A DNA stretch of 64,000 nt from a bacterium HR19 (GTDB lineage: Bacteria; Calescibacteriota; Calescibacteriia; Calescibacteriales; Calescibacteriaceae). How positions within the stretch are numbered: position 1 is the stretch's first letter; the number at the start of each line of letters is the position of its first letter. The stretch covers positions 198,594 to 262,593 of the forward strand of contig BEHV01000001.1 in NCBI GenBank assembly GCA_002898315.1. Reading direction: 5' to 3'. The notes beneath the pieces are model-generated. The model was not told where the DNA came from and searched no databases. It worked only from the letters and a program-made list of their open reading frames with translations. The position numbers were made by a program, and so were the translations under genes. Below are positions 8,121-16,939 of the stretch, in pieces.

Positions 8121-9358
8121 ACTTGATTCTTATCTCCGAGCTAGACTCAGGAGATACCGCATGGCTTCTCACTTCATCTGCATTTGTTATGCTGATGACC
8201 TTACCGGCATTAGCTCTTTTTTACGGCGGTCTTGCAAGAGTAAAAGGGATACTCAATACCATGGGGATGTCGTTTTCAGCCTATGCTATAACAAGTGTTG
8301 TATGGGTAGTAATATCTTTCTCACTAGCCTTCGGTGATGATATTTATGGAATCATAGGGAATATGAAGTTCTTTCTGCTTTCCGGAGTAAAACCTGATGA
8401 AATAGCGAGTGGGACGAAAATTCCTGTGTTTTTATATTGTGTGTTTCAGCTGACATTCGCAGCAATAACAGTTGCACTGGTATCTGGTTCGCTGATAGAC
8501 AGAATAAAATTCAGTTCATGGTGTGTTTTTGTAATTATGTGGGGGATATTAGTTTACGCTCCCATTGCGCACTGGGTATGGGGTGGAGGTTTTTTAGCAA
8601 AACTCGGAGCACTTGACTTCGCAGGAGGGACAGTCGTACATGTTAATGCAGGTATGGCTGGACTTGCGGGAGCGCTTGCACTTGGAAGAAGAAAAAAACA
8701 AGAAATATTACCAAATAATGTTCCAGCTGTTATCACGGGAGCAGGATTATTATGGTTTGGATGGTTTGGATTTAACGCTGGAAGCGCAGTAGCTGCAAGC
8801 GGGCTCGCCTCATCTGCATTTTTATCTACTAATACAGCTACCGCAGTTGCTGCTATCTCATGGATGCTGACAGAATGGATTTTGAGGAAAAAGCCGACAC
8901 TTGTAGGTCTATCATCAGGAGCAGTTTCAGGACTCGTAGCTATAACTCCTGCCTCTGGTTATGTTGATGTATCAGGAGCAATACTTATAGGTGTTCTCGC
9001 AGGAGTGATACCATTTTTTGCAGTAGCTTATCTAAAACCCGCCCTTAAATATGACGACGCTTTGGATGTCTTCGGAATACACGGAGTATCAGGAGCTATT
9101 GGAGCTATCATGACAGGGGTTCTTGCTAACCCTCAGATAAACTCAGCAGGAACAGGTTTGATTTACGGGAACCCAAAACAGGTCGTGATACAAATTATAG
9201 CCACCGCAGTGTCAGCGGTATACTCGTTCATAATGAGCTTTATAATATTCAAAATAATAGATGTTCTTATCGGATTGAGAGTAAAGGAAGATGAAGAAGT
9301 AGAAGTAGATAAGGTTATTCATGGGGAATCGGCTTATCACCTGAGCGAAAGTGAATAA
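8099..9358 (+). CDS. amtB: Ammonium transporter
   Basis: This inner-membrane ammonium channel (Amt/MEP/Rh family) has 419 residues with about 11 hydrophobic helices. The family signature GGTVVHVNAGMAGLAGAL carries the first pore histidine and DVFGIHGVSGAIGA the second. FYGGLARVKG near residue 42 is also typical. Shine-Dalgarno ATAGGAGGTG lies inside the end of the GAF gene. The short charged C-terminal tail after the last helix is where PII proteins act. It precedes glnK by 72 bp, the usual amtB-glnK pairing in reversed order. Confidence 0.95.
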   Translation: MEKSFILNLILISELDSGDTAWLLTSSAFVMLMTLPALALFYGGLARVKGILNTMGMSFSAYAITSVVWVVISFSLAFGDDIYGIIGNMKFFLLSGVKPDEIASGTKIPVFLYCVFQLTFAAITVALVSGSLIDRIKFSSWCVFVIMWGILVYAPIAHWVWGGGFLAKLGALDFAGGTVVHVNAGMAGLAGALALGRRKKQEILPNNVPAVITGAGLLWFGWFGFNAGSAVAASGLASSAFLSTNTATAVAAISWMLTEWILRKKPTLVGLSSGAVSGLVAITPASGYVDVSGAILIGVLAGVIPFFAVAYLKPALKYDDALDVFGIHGVSGAIGAIMTGVLANPQINSAGTGLIYGNPKQVVIQIIATAVSAVYSFIMSFIIFKIIDVLIGLRVKEDEEVEVDKVIHGESAYHLSESE

Positions 9359-9415
9359 GTGAAAAAAGCAAAAGATTTTCGTCAAAATTTTAATTAATGG
9401 CTAAAATAAAATTAA

Positions 9416-9769
<354 letters not shown>

Positions 9770-9821
9770 AAATGACAATCAAAAATCTCTCTTTTTTCTT
9801 CATATTTATAAAGTAAAATCT

Positions 9822-9827
9822 TAAAAT
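9822..9827 (+). promoter_or_regulatory. -10 hexamer TAAAAT, leaderless type
   Basis: TAAAAT ends 7 nt before the GTG at 9835. TTCATA at 9799 could be a -35 with a 17-bp spacer. No ribosome site is present. Confidence 0.5.
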
Positions 9828-9834
9828 TAGTTTT

Positions 9835-10410
9835 GTGGGAAGCTTTGAACTTTTTGAGCTACTCAAAGAAAAGCTCGGAGAAGAAACCGCAAGAAAACTC
9901 ATTGACTACATTGAAAACATAAAAAGTCAGGTCGTCACAACAGATGTCCTCATAAAATTGCTTGACCTCACAAAATCTGAAATCATCTCAAAAACTGAAA
10001 AAGATAAAACCGAAATATTAGCTAAAATTGAAGAACTGAAAATAAACACAGATAAAAAAATTGAAGAGTTGAGAATAGAAACAGACAGAAAAATTGAAGA
10101 GTTGAGAATAAGTACAGATAGAAAAATTGAAGAGTCAAGAATAAGCATAGATAGAAAAATAGAAGAGTTGAGAATAGAAACAGACAAAAAAATTGAAGAG
10201 TTGAGAATAAGTACAGATAGAAAAATTGAAGAGCTGAGAATGAGCTTTGAGCTCAAAATAAAAGAACTTGATTCTAAAATTGAGCAGTACAGATTAGAAA
10301 CTCAAAGAGATATTGAAAAAACAAAGTCATCGCTTATAAAGTGGATGATTGGACTTATGATAGCTCAAACCACCCTCATCATCTCTGTCATAGCTTTCCT
10401 GTCAAAATAA
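9835..10410 (+). CDS. Tail-anchored coiled-coil protein with 11-residue repeats
   Basis: The 191-residue protein has three parts. An N-terminal segment of about 60 residues (LLKEKLGEETARKLIDYIEN) resembles bacterial DUF1640/CCDC90-like proteins. A long coiled coil of hendecads (KIEELRIETDR) follows. One C-terminal membrane helix ends the protein (WMIGLMIAQTTLIISVIAFL). It probably forms a rod held at the inner membrane, with the bulk in the cytoplasm; function is unknown. The start is GTG with a TAAAAT hexamer 7 nt upstream and no Shine-Dalgarno. It is separate from the nitrogen run. Confidence 0.75.
   Translation: MGSFELFELLKEKLGEETARKLIDYIENIKSQVVTTDVLIKLLDLTKSEIISKTEKDKTEILAKIEELKINTDKKIEELRIETDRKIEELRISTDRKIEESRISIDRKIEELRIETDKKIEELRISTDRKIEELRMSFELKIKELDSKIEQYRLETQRDIEKTKSSLIKWMIGLMIAQTTLIISVIAFLSK
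10024..10287 (+). repeat. Tandem 33-bp repeats (eight units, six well conserved)
   Basis: Successive 33-nt units begin at 10024, 10057, 10090, 10123, 10156, 10189, 10222 and 10255, each coding an 11-residue hendecad of the form KIEELRIxTDR. Units 1-6 are well conserved and 7-8 degenerate. Units 3 and 6 are nearly identical in DNA. Confidence 0.9.
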
Positions 10411-10434
10411 AAAAACAGAGAAGATTAAAATTAA

Positions 10435-10440
10435 TAAAAT
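10435..10440 (+). promoter_or_regulatory. -10 hexamer TAAAAT, leaderless type
   Basis: TAAAAT ends 6 nt before the ATG at 10447; there is no Shine-Dalgarno. Confidence 0.45.
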
Positions 10441-10446
10441 AGAGCT

Positions 10447-10842
10447 ATGAAAGTAGAAAAGTTGAGAGAAAATTTAATGGTTATTTTCAGTTTAGTGATT
10501 ATCTTTACATCTTGCGGATCACGAGAAGGACTTGAAGAGAGAATAATAAAAACAGAAAAAGAGATTAAAGAGATAGAAGATTTGAAAAATTACTATCCAG
10601 AAGAATGGGAGAAAATTATGAAACTTATGCAAGAAGCGAAAATAAACAACGCAAGAAGGTTCAAGTCAAAGGCGAAAAGCAAACTTGAAGAGATAAAAAA
10701 AGAAATAGAAATGGCAAAGCTAAAACTGAAAAAAGCAAAAGAGGAAGAAAAAGGAAAAATACAAGAAACCAAAGGGGAAGAAACAGGAAGGGAAGTAACC
10801 GCTCCAATTCCTTTAACACCTCCTATTCCACCAATACAGTAA
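10447..10842 (+). CDS. Small coiled-coil lipoprotein
   Basis: No family is recognised. The N-terminal hydrophobic stretch ends in a lipobox-like IIFTSC (Cys about residue 22), so it is probably a lipoprotein. Residues about 28-100 are charged and helical (many Lys and Glu, heptad-like). The end is proline-rich (APIPLTPPIPPI), perhaps for contact with the cell wall or a partner. It is 131 residues long. A leaderless-type start (TAAAAT 6 nt upstream) argues for its own promoter although the preceding gene is close. Confidence 0.65.
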   Translation: MKVEKLRENLMVIFSLVIIFTSCGSREGLEERIIKTEKEIKEIEDLKNYYPEEWEKIMKLMQEAKINNARRFKSKAKSKLEEIKKEIEMAKLKLKKAKEEEKGKIQETKGEETGREVTAPIPLTPPIPPIQ

Positions 10843-10865
10843 AATTTCTTCAAATTTTTGTCTTA

Positions 10866-12137
10866 TTATGGTAGATATATTTCACCTTTGACCTCGTCGT
10901 ATTCAAATATTTCAGCATATCTGCCCCAGTTTATAACTATGTCAAGTTGTCTTCTCGCCTCTTCCTTTGAAAAATGCTCTTTCAAAATATCATAGAAAAA
11001 CTCCGCTTTTACTCTTCTTTTTTCTTTCCTTATCTGGAGCAATGACAAAATTTCTCTTGCAAGATAAACATTTTCTAAAAGAGCTTTTGCAAAAATCTCC
11101 TTCTGCTTTACAGGGTCAGACCGTGAAAAATCTACACCCAGCGGAGTTATCATTATATCTCCTTCTTTTATTTCAATAAAACCCAAAATCTGACACGCTT
11201 CAAGTATAGGGTAGAGGTCATCTATATCTAACATAAAATTCTGCGATATCTCAAAAATATTTATCTGCTCCTTCCCATCTGATAAATCTAAAAGTATATC
11301 AAGAAGACCTATGATGCTTATTGGTCCAACATCTGGTAATCTGATGTACTTGACTTTCTTCACAAGGGGTACCTCTCTTATGTTCTCTGATATTATGGTA
11401 TGAATTTTATCCACAAGTTCTTGCATGGCTCTGACATTTCTTGGATAAGGAAGTTCCAACTTCAATTCACTCATAATCCTTGCCGGATTTTTAGCGAGGA
11501 CGATAATCCTTGTTCCAAGCTGTATGGCTTCCTCTATGCTATGAGTGACCATAACAAAGCACTTACATCTCAAATTCTGAGACATAAGCATATCAATAAA
11601 ATCACGTTTCAAAGCTTCCGATGTCAGAACATCTAAGTTAGAGAAAGGTTCATCCATAAAAAGAACTTCTGGGTCAGAAGCTAACGCTCTCGCTATGCCA
11701 ACTCTCTGTTTCATACCCCCAGAAAGCTCTTTCGGAAGAGCGTTCTCAAATCCATCAAGTCCCACCATATCTAAAACCTCAAGGGCTTTTTTAATTTTTT
11801 CATTCTCATCAACATTTTTATCTATCGCCAAAAGAACATTTTCAAGCACAGTAAGCCACGGGAAAAGAGCAAAATTCTGAAAGATAAAACCAATCTTTGG
11901 TTTGACTTCAAAAATATCTTTGCCTTTGAAAAGAACTCTGCCAGATGACGGTTTCTCTATTCCGCTCAAAATTCTAAGAAGCGTTGATTTCCCCGCCCCG
12001 GAAGGTCCAAGAATAATTACAAAGTCCCCCTCAAAAATTTTCAGGCTTAGCTCAGATATAACTTCAATTCTGCTGTTCTTAGAACCATGAGAAAAACTCT
12101 TTGACACCTTTTCTGCTTCTATGATCAAATCTGGCAT
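10866..12137 (-). CDS. NitT/TauT-type ABC transporter ATPase with C-terminal AAA-associated domain
   Basis: This is the ATPase subunit of the nitrate/sulfonate/taurine importer family (NrtD, SsuB, TauB). It shows Walker A GPSGAGKST, signature LSGGMKQRVGIARAL, Walker B EVLFMDEPFSNLD and an H-loop MVTHSIEEA in the first 230 residues. About 180 further residues form a predicted winged-helix-like domain known in this subfamily (ABC/AAA-associated), containing DVGPISIIGLLDILLDL and MLDIDDLYPILEA. No permease or binding protein lies nearby, so it must act with subunits coded elsewhere. Nitrate as substrate is only suggested by the nitrogen genes upstream. Confidence 0.82.
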   Translation of the reverse strand: MPDLIIEAEKVSKSFSHGSKNSRIEVISELSLKIFEGDFVIILGPSGAGKSTLLRILSGIEKPSSGRVLFKGKDIFEVKPKIGFIFQNFALFPWLTVLENVLLAIDKNVDENEKIKKALEVLDMVGLDGFENALPKELSGGMKQRVGIARALASDPEVLFMDEPFSNLDVLTSEALKRDFIDMLMSQNLRCKCFVMVTHSIEEAIQLGTRIIVLAKNPARIMSELKLELPYPRNVRAMQELVDKIHTIISENIREVPLVKKVKYIRLPDVGPISIIGLLDILLDLSDGKEQINIFEISQNFMLDIDDLYPILEACQILGFIEIKEGDIMITPLGVDFSRSDPVKQKEIFAKALLENVYLAREILSLLQIRKEKRRVKAEFFYDILKEHFSKEEARRQLDIVINWGRYAEIFEYDEVKGEIYLP

Positions 12138-12229
12138 AAGTCATAGACCTCTCTATCACCTTCCAAATACTCAAACTTTAAACATAGATTACCAAAATGT
12201 ACATGAAAAAATTATCAGGAAAGTTTAAT

Positions 12230-12850
12230 TTAGGGATTAAGATATGTTTTCTTCCAAACCCCGTCTTGAAGGTAATAGAGGATTCTTTTGTGCAATCTTT
12301 CTTGTGTGTAGATCAAGAACTCGTATTCAAATGGTATAACTCTGAAACCGAGCCAGTAAGGCGGGCGCGGAACATCTTTCCCTTCAAACTCCTTTTTTAA
12401 ACGTTCAAACCTTTCAAGGAGTTCTTCATAGGATTTGAGTGGCTGGCTCTGTTGAGATGCCCAAGCAGATATTTTAGCAGTACGCGGTCTTGTGTTGAAA
12501 TACTCATCTGCTTCCTTTTCTGAAACCCTGTCTGCCTTCCCTCTTACTTTGACCTGACCCCCGGTATTCTCCCACCAAAAAAGCAAACTCACAAAGCAGT
12601 TCTTCTCGATCTCTTGACTTTTCCGCGATAGCAAACTCGTGAAAAAGATAAATCCATCTTCCTTTCCGAACCTTTTCAGAAGAACAAACCTGCTATTTGG
12701 TTTCCCATCTAATCCAACAGTTGAAAGAACCATAGCATCAGGATTTTTCTCCTCCTTCTTTGCTATCTCATACCAGACCGAAAAAACCTCAAAAGGGTCC
12801 TGACATAGTTCAAAAATATCAAGATATTTTTCAATCTTCGCATCAGACAT
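12230..12850 (-). CDS. pdxH: Pyridoxamine 5'-phosphate oxidase
   Basis: This FMN enzyme oxidises pyridoxine or pyridoxamine 5'-phosphate to pyridoxal 5'-phosphate with oxygen. The 206 residues match the family. Visible FMN and PLP blocks are NSRFVLLKRFG, FFTSLLSRKSQEI, GQVKVRGKADRVS, YFNTRPRTAKISAWASQQS and the C-terminal QERLHKRILYY ending in LNP. The enzyme uses O2, so some oxygen exposure is implied. It lies 60 bp after the chemoreceptor gene on the same strand. Confidence 0.93.
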   Translation of the reverse strand: MSDAKIEKYLDIFELCQDPFEVFSVWYEIAKKEEKNPDAMVLSTVGLDGKPNSRFVLLKRFGKEDGFIFFTSLLSRKSQEIEKNCFVSLLFWWENTGGQVKVRGKADRVSEKEADEYFNTRPRTAKISAWASQQSQPLKSYEELLERFERLKKEFEGKDVPRPPYWLGFRVIPFEYEFLIYTQERLHKRILYYLQDGVWKKTYLNP

Positions 12851-12910
12851 AAATAAATGTTTTTATGTATCTAATGTAGTTTTAGTGTAGTTTTAGGAAA
12901 AGTTGAAAAA

Positions 12911-13786
12911 TTAATCAATCCTGATGGTTTTTAATTTTATAGATACACTTTCTAATGATTGGATGATATTCAGAAGTTCAGAAGAAATTCTTGCAATTTC
13001 AAAAGCCCTTTTCTCTATCTCCTTTGCAGAAATATTTTGCTCCTCAACAGCAGATGAAATAGAACTCAAATCCTCTGTAGCTTTCTCAGATGATTCCTTT
13101 ATAATTGAAAAATAGTTATCTATATTTCTCAGCTCCTGAAGGAGTTCGTTCGCAAAACTTGATATTAAGTTTATCTCTTCCCTCATTTTATTTACAAATT
13201 CAGTTAACCGTTGAAGTTTTGATTTGCTTTCTTTTGATATATGTGATGTTCTTCCTGCAAGTTTTCTCACTTCTTCTGCGACAACAGCAAAGCCCTTTCC
13301 GTGTTCCCCTGCTCTTGCCGCCTCAATTGTAGCGTTCAAAGCTAAAAGATTTATCTGTTCCGCTATATCTTCTATCTCAGAAAATGAACCAGATATGCCC
13401 TTATATATATCAAGTAGCTCATTTATGCTATCTGAAAGAAACCTTATCCTCTCTAAACTTCTTATGATAAAATCTATCTTTGATTTCAGAAGTTTATCGT
13501 AGTGGCTTATCTCATCTCTGAGCCGAGCCATCCTCTGATTTATCTCAGATGTTCTCCTTGATATCTCAGAAATAGTAGCAGAAAACTCCTCATAAGAAGT
13601 GCTAAAAGTTGAACTGTAAATATTAAAATTTCTTGCAATCTTGAAAATTATCTCCACAGATTCCCGAAATAGAGAAAGAAATAAGTTAAATTTATAAACA
13701 TAGGGAGCTACCTTTCTCAAATTCTGCGCCAGAACCCCTGAATCAGTGTTATCTGAATTTTTTTGCTTCTTTCTCAAAAACCACAT
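12911..13786 (-). CDS. Soluble chemoreceptor (MCP signalling domain, no membrane segment)
   Basis: The 291 residues are almost wholly the antiparallel coiled coil of a methyl-accepting chemotaxis protein. The conserved CheA/CheW-binding tip [20 protein letters not shown] plus [20 protein letters not shown] (about 143-182) is intact. There is no transmembrane helix or periplasmic domain, so it is a cytosolic receptor. The N-terminal 60 residues match no sensor domain I know. It starts 15 nt after the ODP-type diiron gene, behind a GAGGGG ribosome site, so the two are cotranscribed; the diiron protein is the likely sensor partner. Confidence 0.88.
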   Translation of the reverse strand: MWFLRKKQKNSDNTDSGVLAQNLRKVAPYVYKFNLFLSLFRESVEIIFKIARNFNIYSSTFSTSYEEFSATISEISRRTSEINQRMARLRDEISHYDKLLKSKIDFIIRSLERIRFLSDSINELLDIYKGISGSFSEIEDIAEQINLLALNATIEAARAGEHGKGFAVVAEEVRKLAGRTSHISKESKSKLQRLTEFVNKMREEINLISSFANELLQELRNIDNYFSIIKESSEKATEDLSSISSAVEEQNISAKEIEKRAFEIARISSELLNIIQSLESVSIKLKTIRID

Positions 13787-13801
13787 ATTCTAATCCCCTC
13801 A

Positions 13802-14584
13802 CTAATAACCGTAGATTTCATCTAAAATGTCATCTCCACATTTTAGATTTTCAAGCCATGAGAGAAACCTTTTGACATTCTCACCCCTGAATATCGCTCC
13901 GTGTTGTGGAGCTATTATATCAACTTCATATTTCCTAACCATTGAAACCCATTTTCTCAAAACTTTATTGCTTTTCATATACCTTTTGTGAAACCATTCC
14001 ATATACTTCACATGCTTTTCAAAATCTTCAACCTCAAAATAAGTATCGTTTTCTGGTATGACAGAAGCCCCTATATCTCCCGAAAAAAGAATCTTTGACC
14101 TTGAATCATATAAAGAAAAATTACCTTCTGAATGAAGAAAGTGGGCGGGAATTATATGAAGACGGGAAAAAGGAAGGTCTATTGTTTTGCCTGAATCTTG
14201 AATCGCTTCAACCCCTGATGTATCCGCCGCTCCAAAATGTGGTAGGAATCTGATCCAAAGACGCGAGATTAAAATCTTTGCGTTCGGACAGACATTCATA
14301 AAGATACCTATCCCGGAGCTAACATCAGGGTCCTGATGAGAATAAAAAATATATCTTATCTGTTCAAGAGAAATATATCTTGAAATGTTTGTAATTATAA
14401 AGGGAAAAACGTGAACTCCACCTGGATCAAGAAGAACAGCTTCTCTTCCAGAAATTATAAGGTACTGATTCGCTTGAACTTCTCCCGCTCCTTTATACGA
14501 CCAGCCCAACCAGATAAACTTGTGATTTTCATCTGAATACAGCAATTTGCCAGATTCTGCTTCTTGCTCTGAAATACCCTTCAT
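13802..14584 (-). CDS. ODP-type diiron metallo-beta-lactamase-fold protein (oxygen/iron sensor-like)
   Basis: This 260-residue metallo-beta-lactamase-fold protein resembles the diiron half of flavodiiron proteins, without the flavodoxin domain. Candidate iron ligands are H83, D85 and D87 (SHQDPDVSSG), H148 or H151 (AHFLHSEGN), D170 (LFSGDIGA) and H228 (APQHGAIF). Family knowledge: ODP proteins of Treponema bind a peroxo-diiron centre and signal O2 and Fe(II) to a cytosolic chemoreceptor. Here a soluble receptor gene follows 15 nt later, which supports that role over catalytic O2 or NO reduction. No Shine-Dalgarno is seen, and the leader contains a (TG)7 tract. Confidence 0.82.
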   Translation of the reverse strand: MKGISEQEAESGKLLYSDENHKFIWLGWSYKGAGEVQANQYLIISGREAVLLDPGGVHVFPFIITNISRYISLEQIRYIFYSHQDPDVSSGIGIFMNVCPNAKILISRLWIRFLPHFGAADTSGVEAIQDSGKTIDLPFSRLHIIPAHFLHSEGNFSLYDSRSKILFSGDIGASVIPENDTYFEVEDFEKHVKYMEWFHKRYMKSNKVLRKWVSMVRKYEVDIIAPQHGAIFRGENVKRFLSWLENLKCGDDILDEIYGY

Positions 14585-14592
14585 TTTGCTTT

Positions 14593-14606
14593 GTGTGTGT
14601 GTGTGT
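14593..14606. repeat. Dinucleotide repeat (GT)7 in the leader of the ODP gene
   Basis: Seven GT units (CA on the coding strand) lie 8-22 nt upstream of the ODP start codon. Changes in unit number could alter the leader length or promoter spacing. Confidence 0.85.
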
Positions 14607-14657
14607 ATTTGCTATTCATAACCAAATATATAATTTATAATTTTCCGAAAAAATTTT

Positions 14658-15734
14658 CTATGTTTTATTGATTTTATCTTTCAGGTTCTGAAATTCTTTT
14701 TCCAAATTTTTCAACCTCTCAAAAATTTCAGGAAGTTTAAGGTATAGGGAGTGGATTTTGAGAAATTTTGTTCTTTCCATAGCAGGTTCTCCCATAATAA
14801 CTTTTCCTCCTTGGACATCTGAGATTATAGCAGACCTTGCAGCAACAACCGAAAAATCACCGACTTTGACATGGTCTACAACTCCAACCTGTCCGCCAAA
14901 AACGCAACCTGATCCTATTTCAGAGCTTCCGGCTATCCCCGTAAGGGCAGCTATTCTCGTTCCACTTCCTATTTTGACATTGTGAGCCACCTGAACAAGA
15001 TTATCTATCTTCACATCATCTCCTATTTCTGTTGAACCCATTGTAGCTCTGTCAACGCAGGTATTGGCGCCTAATTCCGCTCTTTTACCTATCTTCACAT
15101 TTCCGACCTGTGGTATTTTGATTATCTCACCGAAGAAAGAGAAATATCCAAAACCATCAGCACCTATAACAGCTCCTGCGTGAATTATTGAGTCATCTCC
15201 TATCTCTGAAAACGGATACAGGACAGCGTTGGGAAATATCACAACTCCGTTTCCTATTTTAGAAAAATCGCCCACGAATACACCCGGAAATAGGACACAG
15301 TTTTCCCCTATCTCTACCTGCTTACCGACATAGCAGAAAGGGAATATTATTGTGTTTTTTCCAATCTTGGCAGAAGGAGATACAAAAGACAGGTTGAGAG
15401 ATGTTTTAGGAAAATACGATTTATACTCCCAAAGAGAGAGAACTTTAACCATAGCGATATAAGGATTTTCAACCTCTATGAAGTTTTTGACCTTTATCTT
15501 TCTTGAACTTATTTCTTCTTTTTTTCTTTCTACAAAACCTGATTCAACAACAAGACAACTCGCACGGGTCTCGTAAATAAACTTTTCATACTTTGGATTT
15601 ACAAGAAAAGATATATCTCCTTCCTTCGCTTTCTCTATACTTTGCGGAGAAAAAACAAGTTCATCTGGATTTCCAAAGATTTTACCGCCTATAAAATCTG
15701 ATATTTCCCTCAACGACTTTTCTAACTTCATCAT
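14658..15734 (-). CDS. lpxD: UDP-3-O-acylglucosamine N-acyltransferase
   Basis: Third enzyme of lipid A synthesis: it adds the N-linked 3-hydroxyacyl chain from acyl-ACP to UDP-3-O-acylglucosamine at the inner face of the membrane. The 358 residues show the N-terminal uridine-binding domain (ISFLVNPKYEKFIYET), a long left-handed beta helix of hexapeptides (IGADGFGYF, VDRATMGSTEIGDDVKI) with the catalytic-type VQVAHNVKIG histidine, and a C-terminal helix pair. Its presence shows lipopolysaccharide and an outer membrane. The start is one of two adjacent ATGs, with AAAAAT 8 nt upstream. Confidence 0.95.
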   Translation of the reverse strand: MMKLEKSLREISDFIGGKIFGNPDELVFSPQSIEKAKEGDISFLVNPKYEKFIYETRASCLVVESGFVERKKEEISSRKIKVKNFIEVENPYIAMVKVLSLWEYKSYFPKTSLNLSFVSPSAKIGKNTIIFPFCYVGKQVEIGENCVLFPGVFVGDFSKIGNGVVIFPNAVLYPFSEIGDDSIIHAGAVIGADGFGYFSFFGEIIKIPQVGNVKIGKRAELGANTCVDRATMGSTEIGDDVKIDNLVQVAHNVKIGSGTRIAALTGIAGSSEIGSGCVFGGQVGVVDHVKVGDFSVVAARSAIISDVQGGKVIMGEPAMERTKFLKIHSLYLKLPEIFERLKNLEKEFQNLKDKINKT

Positions 15735-15843
15735 AAAGAAAGATTTTTATCATTTTGTTTTGTATTACGGAAAATTGAGAACAAAGTCGGAAAATCAGTT
15801 TGCAAAGTGGTAAAAACAGAATCATATCACTAAAAACATTTTT

Positions 15844-16587
15844 ATGAAAATCTGCGCGTATTTTACCTGTGGATTTCCAGACCTTGAATCGTCTTTCAAA
15901 ATTATGAGAGAAATACTCAAAGTCGCAGATATGCTTGAGATAGGAATACCCTTTTCTGACCCGATAGCAGATGGAGAAACTATTCAGTTTGCATCAGCAA
16001 AGGCACTTGAGATGGGCTTTAAGGTTTCTCAAGCGTTCCAAGTAGCCGAAAAGCTAAAATCAGAATTTCCTCAGAAAAAAATCCTTTTTATGACATACTA
16101 CAACATAATAGTGAGAAAAGGTCTTGAAGAATTCATAAGAAAAAGCAAAGATGTGGGAATATGGGGGATAATTGTCCCTGACATCATCCCTGAAGAATCT
16201 TTTGATTTTTGTGAAATCATGAAAAAGAACGAACTGAAAACGGTTTTTTTCGTCTCACCTTTAACACCAGAAAAAAGAATAAAAAAAATATCAAGTATGA
16301 CAACAGGATTTATCTACTATATATCTACGACAGGAGTAACAGGAGAAAGGGAGAAATTACCTGAGGGAATAAAAAGTAAGCTTAAAGATGTGAAAAATAA
16401 AGCTCAAAAAGAAATTTTTGTTGGTTTTGGGATTTCAAAGAGGGAACATGTAAAAGAACTTGAAGAAGTTGCAGATGGGGTGATTGTGGGAAGCGCGCTT
16501 ATAAGAAAAGTTATAGAATCAAGAAGCTTTGAGGAAGCTGAAAAGAAAATCACATCGTTTTTGAAAGAGCTGAAAGGCGAAAAATAA
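15844..16587 (+). CDS. trpA: Tryptophan synthase alpha subunit
   Basis: Cleaves indole-3-glycerol phosphate to indole, which the beta subunit uses. It is a 247-residue TIM barrel. Active-site acids appear in LEIGIPFSDPIADG (Glu, and Asp in PIADG); the phosphate loop appears in YYISTTGVTG and GFGISKREHV. No trpB or other trp gene is adjacent, so the pathway genes are scattered. It is divergent from lpxD; a TAAAAA hexamer lies 7 nt before the ATG and no Shine-Dalgarno is present. Confidence 0.93.
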   Translation: MKICAYFTCGFPDLESSFKIMREILKVADMLEIGIPFSDPIADGETIQFASAKALEMGFKVSQAFQVAEKLKSEFPQKKILFMTYYNIIVRKGLEEFIRKSKDVGIWGIIVPDIIPEESFDFCEIMKKNELKTVFFVSPLTPEKRIKKISSMTTGFIYYISTTGVTGEREKLPEGIKSKLKDVKNKAQKEIFVGFGISKREHVKELEEVADGVIVGSALIRKVIESRSFEEAEKKITSFLKELKGEK

Positions 16588-16592
16588 ATCTA

Positions 16593-16856
16593 TCAGAAAA
16601 CTTTCATAACTCTCAAAAGTATCAGAATGACTGTCCCTGTGTTTATTATGTTTATACCAAGGAGAAGAATTAAAATCTTTTCAATAAACTCAATTCTTTT
16701 GTTCATATCTTCAAACCTTCTATTAATATTTTCAAATCTTCTGTTGTTATCTTCAAATCTCCTATTTACATCTTCAAACCTTGCGTTTATGAATTCAATA
16801 AGCATTTTTATCTCATCTTTGGTTGCGACTTTATCTTTCAGGTCTCCGATTTCCAT
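16593..16856 (-). CDS. Short tail-anchored coiled-coil protein with 7-residue repeats
   Basis: The 87-residue protein has a charged start and then five heptads (RFEDVNR, RFEDNNR, RFENINR, RFEDMNK, RIEFIEK). It ends in a hydrophobic C-terminal helix (ILILLLGINIINTGTVILIL). No family is certain; phage XhlA-like and DUF-type small coiled coils look alike. The plan (rod plus C-terminal anchor) matches the larger protein at 9835 although the repeat length differs. A TAATTT hexamer lies 6 nt upstream of the ATG. It is convergent with trpA, with 5 bp between stops. Confidence 0.65.
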   Translation of the reverse strand: MEIGDLKDKVATKDEIKMLIEFINARFEDVNRRFEDNNRRFENINRRFEDMNKRIEFIEKILILLLGINIINTGTVILILLRVMKVF

Positions 16857-16939
16857 ACGAATAAATTAAATTTAGTAAAATTTTTGTTCAAAAAAGAATT
16901 TAATTACAAAGCAAAGTTCTGGAACAATTCTTGAAAAAA

